From: Bacteroidaceae bacterium | GTDB taxonomy: Bacteria; Bacteroidota; Bacteroidia; Bacteroidales; Bacteroidaceae | Length of the DNA: 64,000 bases | Reading direction: 5' to 3' | NCBI GenBank assembly: GCA_017469525.1 | Contig: JAFUGG010000020.1 | Location: 1 to 64,000 of the forward strand | In this document: piece by piece, positions 1 to 5,792 of the stretch | Position numbering within the stretch: position 1 is the stretch's first letter | How the letters are laid out: the number at the start of each line of letters is the position of its first letter | Translations under genes and position numbers: made by a program | Notes under the pieces: generated by a model | Told to the model about the DNA's origin: nothing | Seen by the model: only the letters and a program-made list of their open reading frames with translations | The model's database searches: none

Positions 1-135
1 GATTGGATACGTGTTACGCACCCGTGCGCCGGTCGCCATCTATCAAAGCAAGCTTCGATAATGCTGCCCCTCGACTTGCATGTGTTAAGCCTGTAGCTAG
101 CGTTCATCCTGAGCCAGGATCAAACTCTTCATCGT
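1..135 (-). rRNA. 16S rRNA, 5' end (partial)
   Basis: The reverse complement carries the universal 16S start AGAGTTTGATCCTGGCTCAG (E. coli position 8 onward, at window position 128) followed by GATGAACGCTAGCTACAGGC and ACATGCAAGTCGAGGGG. The gene reads leftward off the window edge, so only the first ~135 nt are present. The GATGAACGCTAGCTACAGGC block is what Bacteroidales 16S genes carry, which is the main taxonomic clue here. The mature 5' end was placed by counting seven bases upstream of the 8F site. Confidence 0.97.
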
Positions 136-431
136 TAAATATCATTCGTGGCTGCATCTAAGCAGCTACACTTGTCTGATTTGAAAAGAGTCGGAACCTG
201 TACTTCTTTCTCTATCCTTGTCGGATATTGACGGTTCGCTCGCAAATGCAAACATTTGCTCACGTTCGTTTGTCACGAAGACAAACGTGCGCTTGCGAAC
301 ATTTCACATTCGCTTTTTCTTCTTGTACTACAATTTCTGTCTATGTAAATCATTCAAAGAACTTGCTCCGTGAGCGGAGCGCATTAGAGCCCTACCCGTA
401 CCTGAGGTACGGATAAGCCTCATTTGCGGAT
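136..431 (-). other. rRNA operon leader with several hairpins
   Basis: This stretch lies between the predicted rRNA promoter and the 16S start and holds no credible gene. It has short perfect hairpins: GCAAATG-caaa-CATTTGC near 243-260, GTTTGTC/GACAAAC near 269-287, and CCGTACC-tga-GGTACGG near 397-413. These fit rRNA leader or processing structures, but that role is inferred from position only. The 62-codon plus-strand ORF here is antisense to the leader and was rejected. Confidence 0.55.
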
Positions 432-463
432 GCAAAGGTACGACGATTCCCGAAACTGACAAA
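432..463 (-). promoter_or_regulatory. rRNA operon promoter (Bacteroidetes type)
   Basis: On the minus strand a -33 TTTG (460-463) is followed after exactly 19 nt by TACCTTTGC (432-440), an exact match to the Bacteroidetes sigma-ABfr consensus. It points at the 16S gene about 300 nt downstream. Confidence 0.8.
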
Positions 464-548
464 ACAATCGCATGCTTTTTTGTGAAAGACCACACAACTT
501 TATACATTATACATTATATATAATATACGCGCGCGAGGAAAAGAAAGG

Positions 549-583
549 AAAAACGGCAGCCACTCGCACCGGAGTGACTGCCG
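549..583 (-). terminator. Intrinsic terminator of the LRR gene
   Basis: A 12-bp stem with one mismatch (CGGCAGcCACTC, 554-565, with GAGTGaCTGCCG, 572-583) and a 6-nt loop is followed on the minus strand by TTTTT. It lies 65 nt beyond the LRR gene stop and separates it from the rRNA operon. Confidence 0.75.
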
Positions 584-592
584 CTTTGTTTT

Positions 593-657
593 CTTATTTT
601 CTTATTTTCTTATTTTTTTATTTTCTTATTCTCTTAATTTCTTCTTTCCTTATTTTC
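593..657. repeat. Octamer pyrimidine tandem repeat (ATTTTCTT-like)
   Basis: About eight imperfect copies of ATTTTCTT run directly downstream of the LRR gene and reach its last codons. It belongs to the class of short tandem repeats (7-9 bp units) found at many gene junctions in this window. The tract is nearly all pyrimidine on the plus strand. Confidence 0.7.
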
Positions 658-2536
658 TCAATGTCTTTCTGCCGTCCTTGATGACGATGCCCTTGTAGCC
701 ATTTCCTACGCGTTGGCCTGCCATGTTGTATATCAAGTCCGTCCCATCTGGGGAGGATTTAGGAGAGGCTATGCCATCTGCTATCACGTTCTGTGTTGCC
801 TGATTGTCAGGACCAATCACCACCCAATCCTTCTGCACGTCGGTCGATGTGCCGGCATAATATACGTGGTATCCACTGAAGAAGGCACCGGCGGGATAGC
901 GGATGCCGATGTTTGTGTCGAACTTGCGATTCTTTTCCGATGGCGGCTCCACACTGTACACGTCGCCGTAGCAAGCCAGGATGGCGTTCTCCTGGATGTA
1001 GAGAATGCTGCCGTCGTCGAAGTAGCCGTAGCCATTGCCTCGTGCTATGATCTTGGTTGCATCTTTTATTATGATGTAGGAATCAATGGCATAGATGCCA
1101 TTCCATGTGTCGCTTGTTGCCGTAAAGCGCAGTGTGCCGCCCCCAGAAAAGGTGGTCTTCACAGCAACGGAATTGCTGGAGAATGCGTTGAAGTCGGTTG
1201 CTGTCACCTCGTTGTCGCCGCGGACAATGATGTTCAGGTTGTAGCAGTCTTCATTGCGGATGCCATCTTCGCCCTCTATCTTGGCATCGGAGAGCACGAG
1301 CGTCGGTTGGGTGCCATCCCAGCCGAGATCTGAGGATTCGTCGTAGAAGTAGGCTGTGCCCTCCTTAAGTCCCGGGATGTCGTAGAAGTTGAGGGAGGTG
1401 AGTTCCTTGCCGTCAACATAGACGCCATATTTCTTCACGTCGTAGTTCACCGTGACAGACATCCACCCTGCTGCTGCGTTGCCTGTATAGATTTCATACT
1501 CTATCTTCTGTGGTATCTTTTTCAAGTCGTCGGACACCACCAGCCATCCGCTAGCATTTGTCACTGGCGTCTTGCTCTCGCCGTCAATCTTCAGGTTTCG
1601 GATGCGTGAAGCGTCGGTCGTGCCTACGTAGAGCGTCCAGCAGTTGTTCGTGTTGCTGCCGTAGTTAATTGTCTCGAAGCGTCGGGTGGATGACTGACTG
1701 TTAATTCTAATATAGTCTTTATCTAGAGATGTGTTATTGCCGAGGTTCAGATTGGTCAGGTAGTTGTCGTCACACCATAGATCACACAGTTTTGTGTTAT
1801 TTGACAAATCCAACTGGTCGATTTTGTTTGCTGAACAAGCAAACGATTTTAATTCTGTATTGTTCCCGAGGAAGAGAGAACTTATTTTATTTTCGTCACA
1901 ATACAGATTAATAAGTTTAGTATTATTCGACACATTGAGCGAGGTAATCTGATTCCTGGCGCATTCCAAACTAGTCAGTTTGGTATTATTCGTTATATTG
2001 AGCGAGGTAAGTTGGTTATCGGCGCAAACCAACCTGAACAGCATGGTATTTTTTGACACATCGAGTGAGATGAGTTGATTACTGTAGCAATTCAGAACTT
2101 CCAGTTTAGTATTCTTCGACACATCGAGTGAGGTAATCAGATTACCATAACAAAACAAATCGATCATTTCGGTATTCTTCGACACATCGAGCGAGGTGAT
2201 CTGATTATTATTACATTGCAAATAAGTAAGTTTGGTATTCTTCGACACATCCAACGAGGTGAGTCGATTCTCTTGACACCACAAATATGTTATCTCTGTA
2301 AAATACTCAATGCCCTTCAAGGACGAGATGCCCATTTCTTTTACCGCAATTTTCTCTACATTTGCAAGTTTGGCATCGGAGATGGTTCCTCCAATACTGA
2401 CACCTGTAAGTTCCGAGATATATGTGCGGAAGGTGGCATCGGGGAAGTTGGTGGCGTTAAGCACTACAGAGGCTTGGGCTGTCTGCGCTCCGAAGAACAT
2501 TGCAAGGAACAGGTTGAGGAGTAGAGTTTTTTTCAT
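650..2536 (-). CDS. Secreted leucine-rich-repeat protein
   Basis: 628 aa. I start at the ATG at 2536, which gives a clean signal peptide (MKKTLLLNLFLAMFFGAQTA, cleavage near AQA-S); the upstream in-frame ATG would lie above the promoter. Residues ~75-290 hold about ten internalin-J/BspA-like LRR units of 21 aa, with near-identical SLDVSKNTKL segments alternating with L.C..NQIT. A beta-rich region follows (~330-590). The end reads GQRVGNGYKGIVIKDGRK, the Prevotella-type C-terminal motif also found in the two large secreted proteins at 56-63 kb. Role inferred: surface adhesion or protein binding. A consensus promoter lies just upstream and a terminator hairpin downstream. Confidence 0.88.
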   Translation of the reverse strand: MKKTLLLNLFLAMFFGAQTAQASVVLNATNFPDATFRTYISELTGVSIGGTISDAKLANVEKIAVKEMGISSLKGIEYFTEITYLWCQENRLTSLDVSKNTKLTYLQCNNNQITSLDVSKNTEMIDLFCYGNLITSLDVSKNTKLEVLNCYSNQLISLDVSKNTMLFRLVCADNQLTSLNITNNTKLTSLECARNQITSLNVSNNTKLINLYCDENKISSLFLGNNTELKSFACSANKIDQLDLSNNTKLCDLWCDDNYLTNLNLGNNTSLDKDYIRINSQSSTRRFETINYGSNTNNCWTLYVGTTDASRIRNLKIDGESKTPVTNASGWLVVSDDLKKIPQKIEYEIYTGNAAAGWMSVTVNYDVKKYGVYVDGKELTSLNFYDIPGLKEGTAYFYDESSDLGWDGTQPTLVLSDAKIEGEDGIRNEDCYNLNIIVRGDNEVTATDFNAFSSNSVAVKTTFSGGGTLRFTATSDTWNGIYAIDSYIIIKDATKIIARGNGYGYFDDGSILYIQENAILACYGDVYSVEPPSEKNRKFDTNIGIRYPAGAFFSGYHVYYAGTSTDVQKDWVVIGPDNQATQNVIADGIASPKSSPDGTDLIYNMAGQRVGNGYKGIVIKDGRKTLRK

Positions 2537-2588
2537 GATGTGTATTCGTTTTGGGGTTAATTGTCGTTTTTTTGTATGTTTCAGCAGA

Positions 2589-2619
2589 CAAAGATACGAG
2601 TTATAATTCAAATGTCAAA
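2589..2619 (-). promoter_or_regulatory. Promoter of the LRR gene
   Basis: Minus strand: TTTG (2616-2619), 19 nt, TATCTTTG (2589-2596). Exact consensus spacing; the leader to the ATG at 2536 is about 45 nt. Confidence 0.75.
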
Positions 2620-2660
2620 ATTATTTAATTCAAATTTGATATAAAGTGAAGTATCTGGAG

Positions 2661-2861
2661 AAAGTCTAGAAGACTTTACTATTATTAACCGTAGGGCAAA
2701 GCCCTCGGGAGCAGGATGACGCCAGCACTGTGAACCTGTCTGGAAGACAGTACTGCGATACGATGGGGAAGGGTAATGTCTTCCAGACATAATTTCACCT
2801 TGTTACTCTTTTATCCGAGGACTTTGTCCCCGGTTTCTCATGGTATTGGCTTCCAGCCAAT
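2661..2861. repeat. Cluster of six short palindromes
   Basis: No gene is seen. Six compact palindromes follow one another: AAAGTCTAGAAGACTTT (2661-2677), AGGGCAAAGCCCT (2693-2705), CTGTCTGGAAGACAG (2736-2750), ATGTCTTCCAGACAT (2776-2790), GGACTTTGTCC (2819-2829) and ATTGGCTTCCAGCCAAT (2845-2861). Several share the centres TTCCAG/TGGAAG or CTTTG/CAAAG. They precede the 22-bp array in the same 0.6-kb divergent interval between the LRR and OmpA-family genes. Confidence 0.7.
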
Positions 2862-2888
2862 CTACTACATCTTTCCAATCCGTGTTCA

Positions 2889-3108
2889 AAGAAGGACACG
2901 TCCCTATGGCAAGAAGGACGCGTCCCTATGGCAAGAAGGACGTGTCCCTATGAGGGAGTCGACGTGTCGTCTGGGAACTTATGCAGTGAAGTTGACTGAC
3001 TTCTGCAGTGAAGTTGGCCTACTTCTGCAGAGAAGTTTACGAAGTTGACTGGCGTCGAGCTAAAGCTTGACTATCGTCGACCTAAAGGTTCTCTGCAGAA
3101 GTTATACA
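2889..3108. repeat. 22-bp-periodic array, ten units
   Basis: Ten consecutive 22-bp units in constant phase. Units 1-3 are near identical around GAAGGACRYGTCCCTATG. Unit 4 is centred on GTCGACGTGTCG. Units 5-7 share the core ACTTCTGCAGTGAAGT. Units 8-9 share TTGACTRKCGTCGASCTAAA. Unit 10 returns to a CTGCAGAAG core. Most units contain a short imperfect palindrome. The sequence changes in blocks while the phase is kept. The array lies between divergent genes, ending ~45 nt before the OmpA-family -33 box. Confidence 0.85.
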
Positions 3109-3152
3109 TAAGTGCGGTTAATACTGTTTTGAAGAATGTTTTAAGGAAAAGG

Positions 3153-3184
3153 TTTGGCTGTTCCGAGAAAAAGCTTTACCTTTG
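3153..3184 (+). promoter_or_regulatory. Promoter of the OmpA-family gene
   Basis: TTTG (3153-3156), 20 nt, TACCTTTG (3177-3184); ATG follows at 3220 after a leader of about 28 nt. Confidence 0.7.
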
Positions 3185-3219
3185 TAACACGATTACGAGA
3201 TTCTCAAAAATAATACTAC

Positions 3220-4380
3220 ATGAACCATATCAAGAAAACCTGTTTATTGCTAACGGCTCTCTGCCTGACGGCTATGGGGGTCAATGCCCAAACCAATGAA
3301 GAGGAAACCGTCACGTATCCTCAGCTGTTCTTCGGTGCTCAGGGGGGTACCCAGGTGACGTTCTGCAACTACAACCATTGGGAGCTGTTCACTCCGACAG
3401 CGAGCTTCAGCTTCGGTTCGTTCTTTACGCCTGTCGTCGGTGCACGTCTGAACGTCAACGGTGCCTGGAACAAAGGTGGTTACATCGACGACGAAGAGGA
3501 CTTCAAGTACAAATACAAATACCTGACGACTGACGTTGACTTGATGGTGAACCTCGTTAATCTGTTTGGCAAGAAGAGCTATTATCCGGTGAACGTCTAT
3601 CTGATAGGCGGTGCCGGCTTTAATTACAGTTGGGACAACGATGAGGCCTATGCACACAAGGACAAGCTGGTTCTGGCCAGCGACGGCGGTCGCTTCAGCC
3701 ACAACGCACGCATCGGGGCTCAAGTGGCATGCGACATCTCGAAGCACGTCAGCATCAACCTCGAGCTGACTGCCAACACATTGAAAGACCGCTTCAACAG
3801 TAAGTATCACAACAAAGGCGACTGGCAGTTGGTGGGTGGTCTCGGCGTGACGTATAAGTTCGCCGCAAAGAAGGCAAAGAAGGAAAAGGAGACCGCCCCC
3901 ATCGCTGCCCCCATCGAACCGGAGGAGGTGTGGGAGACGCGCCTGGACACAGTTTGGTACGATGACATCGTCGAGACATCAAAGGTCGACAATGGCTCGA
4001 AGACATGGACCGTCTTCTATGACATCAGCAAGTCGGACTTCGCTGCCGACGAGCAACTGGCAGGCATCGGAGCGTTCCTGAAGGATTTCCGCGACTGCAA
4101 AGTCGACATCAAATCGTACGCTGATGCCAAGACAGGCAACCATAAAATCAATCAGGAACTCTCGAAACGACGTATGGAAAAGGCCGTCAAAGCCCTGACC
4201 GATGCCGGAGTTCCCGCGTCGTCCATCACGTCGAGCTACTACGGCGACACCATCCAGCCCTTTGCCGAAAACGACAAGAACCGCGTAACCATCATCGTGG
4301 CAAACGGCCTGAAGGACGGAAAGGACAAGAAAACCGTCAGGAAGTTCAAGACGAAGGAAGTGCGCTACAGAGTGAAATGA
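3220..4380 (+). CDS. OmpA-family outer membrane protein
   Basis: 386 aa. The signal peptide (MNHIKKTCLLLTALCLTAMG, cleavage after VNA-Q) precedes an N-terminal ~200-residue region rich in alternating aromatic and polar strands, as in an eight-stranded OmpA barrel. A Lys/Ala/Pro linker (AAKKAKKEKETAPIAAPIEP) follows, then a C-terminal OmpA/MotB-like domain (~260-370) with SYADAKTGNHKINQELSKRR and the closing NRVTIIV. The usual peptidoglycan-binding NxxLSxxRA motif appears here as NQELSKRRMEKA. Likely anchors the outer membrane to peptidoglycan. Monocistronic: own promoter, and a hairpin just after the stop. ORFs antisense to it are shadows. Confidence 0.92.
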   Translation: MNHIKKTCLLLTALCLTAMGVNAQTNEEETVTYPQLFFGAQGGTQVTFCNYNHWELFTPTASFSFGSFFTPVVGARLNVNGAWNKGGYIDDEEDFKYKYKYLTTDVDLMVNLVNLFGKKSYYPVNVYLIGGAGFNYSWDNDEAYAHKDKLVLASDGGRFSHNARIGAQVACDISKHVSINLELTANTLKDRFNSKYHNKGDWQLVGGLGVTYKFAAKKAKKEKETAPIAAPIEPEEVWETRLDTVWYDDIVETSKVDNGSKTWTVFYDISKSDFAADEQLAGIGAFLKDFRDCKVDIKSYADAKTGNHKINQELSKRRMEKAVKALTDAGVPASSITSSYYGDTIQPFAENDKNRVTIIVANGLKDGKDKKTVRKFKTKEVRYRVK

Positions 4381-4384
4381 ACGA

Positions 4385-4413
4385 AGAAAGCCGCCCGAAA
4401 AGGACGGCTTTCT
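4385..4413 (+). terminator. Hairpin terminator after the OmpA-family gene
   Basis: AGAAAGCCG (4385-4393) pairs perfectly with CGGCTTTCT (4405-4413) across an 11-nt loop, starting 5 nt after the stop codon. The T tract is short, so termination could work in either direction (a tRNA gene ends just beyond). Confidence 0.65.
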
Positions 4414-4423
4414 CTTTCGTTTG

Positions 4424-4496
<73 letters not shown>

Positions 4497-4523
4497 GAAA
4501 CGCGGGTGCAAAGGTAAGAAAAA

Positions 4524-4551
4524 AAGTGAAAAGTGAAAAGTGAAAAGTTAA
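4524..4551. repeat. Heptamer tandem repeat (AAGTGAA x4)
   Basis: Three exact AAGTGAA units and one AAGTTAA lie between the divergent tRNA-Thr and mltG promoters. They cover the position where the tRNA -33 box should be and end just before the mltG -33 box. Confidence 0.8.
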
Positions 4552-4557
4552 AAATTA

Positions 4558-4589
4558 TTTGCTTTCTACGAGAAAATGTGTAATTTTGC
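4558..4589 (+). promoter_or_regulatory. Promoter of mltG
   Basis: TTTG (4558-4561), 19 nt, TAATTTTGC (4581-4589). The ATG is at 4612. The upstream in-frame ATG at 4576 would lie inside the promoter, which supports the later start. Confidence 0.78.
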
Positions 4590-4611
4590 ACCAGAACAAG
4601 TAATAAAGACA

Positions 4612-5616
4612 ATGAATAAGAGGTTTCTTTGGCTGGCCGGCGCAGTGATTGTCATCGTAGCAGCAGCCGCATTCTCCACATCTTATTTGCTATTGGCAAA
4701 GGTTCCCAATTGCGACGAGGCACAGGGAAGACTGCTGTTCGTCGACCGAGACGACACGTCGGACAGCATCAAGGCGAAGTCCGGAATGGGATGGCGTTGG
4801 GACCTCTACAGCAAGGTTCTGAACTTCCATCCAAGGACCGGCCGATACCATATTGAGCCCGGAACGACCTGCCTGCAATTGTTCCGCCAGCTTCGGAACG
4901 GCTCGCAGGAGCCGATGAACCTAATCATCCCCAATGCTCGCACGATAGAACGCCTGGCTTCCGTGCTTTCGCAGAGCCTGATGGTTGATTCCGCAGAGAT
5001 AGCCGGGGCGTTGACCGACAGCTCTTATTGCAACACGCACGGCTACACGACTGCCACCATCCCTGCACTATTCATTCCGAACACCTACGAAGTCTATTGG
5101 GACATCTCGGTCGACAAGCTCGTGGAGCGCATGCAGAGCGAGAATAATCGCTTCTGGACGGCTGACCGTAAGGCAAAGGCAGAAGCACTCGGCATGACGC
5201 ACGAAGAGGTGGCAACGCTGGCGAGCATTGTCGATGAGGAGACTGCGAACAATGGCGAGAAGCCGATGATAGCAGGTCTCTACCTCAACCGGCTGCATAT
5301 CGGAATGAAGTTGCAAGCCGACCCGACGGTGAAGTTTGCGGTGGGTGACTTTTCGCTTCGTCGCATCCTGAACAAACACCTGCTCGTCGAGAGTCCCTAC
5401 AACACATATCTCCACGAAGGCCTTCCGCCCGGCCCCATCCGCATCGCAAGTGTCGCCGGCCTGGATGCCGTGCTGAACCGCGTGGAGCATCCTTACCTGT
5501 TTATGTGTGCCAAAGAGGATTTCTCGGGCACGCACAACTTTGCGCAGACGCTTTCGGAGCATTATGCGAACGCCCGTCGCTACGTCAAAGCACTCAATGA
5601 GCGAGGGATACGCTGA
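4612..5616 (+). CDS. mltG: Endolytic murein transglycosylase MltG
   Basis: 334 aa. One N-terminal transmembrane helix (residues ~5-26, FLWLAGAVIVIVAAAAF) anchors a periplasmic YceG-like domain. The catalytic region has the family motif ASIVDEET with the catalytic Glu, then AGLYLNRLHIGMKLQADPTV, SPYNTYLHEGLPPGPI and the FSGTHNFAQTLSEH end block. MltG cleaves nascent glycan strands and sets their length. Start chosen at MNKRF because the promoter overlaps the longer reading. The gene ends directly against a 22-bp repeat array that runs to the stop of the convergent res gene. Confidence 0.94.
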   Translation: MNKRFLWLAGAVIVIVAAAAFSTSYLLLAKVPNCDEAQGRLLFVDRDDTSDSIKAKSGMGWRWDLYSKVLNFHPRTGRYHIEPGTTCLQLFRQLRNGSQEPMNLIIPNARTIERLASVLSQSLMVDSAEIAGALTDSSYCNTHGYTTATIPALFIPNTYEVYWDISVDKLVERMQSENNRFWTADRKAKAEALGMTHEEVATLASIVDEETANNGEKPMIAGLYLNRLHIGMKLQADPTVKFAVGDFSLRRILNKHLLVESPYNTYLHEGLPPGPIRIASVAGLDAVLNRVEHPYLFMCAKEDFSGTHNFAQTLSEHYANARRYVKALNERGIR

Positions 5617-5792
5617 AAACAGGTATACCTCTTTGACCAAAGAGGTATAGGTGTTTGGCCAAAGAGGTATAGGTGTTTTGCCAAAGAGGTATAGGTGTTT
5701 GAGGAAGCCGGTGCAGCCAGTTTACAAACCATACACGTCAAGCCCCTCAAGATGGCACGCCGAGTTGGCAAAGTAGGCACGCCAAATTGAAT
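5617..5792. repeat. 22-bp-periodic array, eight units filling the mltG-res gap
   Basis: The array begins on the base after the mltG stop and ends at the first base of the res stop: 176 nt, exactly 8 x 22. Every unit in this phase begins with AA. Units 2-4 are near identical (core AAAGAGGTATAGGTGTTT). Unit 1 is inverted against unit 2, forming the hairpin TATACCTCTTTG/CAAAGAGGTATA. Units 7-8 share GGCACGCC and relate to units in the array at 27802. Units 5-6 match nothing else but keep the length. Confidence 0.85.

Noticed and set aside
228..416. 62-codon ORF near the left edge
   Set aside because: Lies on the opposite strand in the rRNA leader and is built from its hairpins.
2889..3108. CRISPR array
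   Set aside because: Units are contiguous 22-mers without alternating constant repeat and unique spacer, and no cas gene is in the window.
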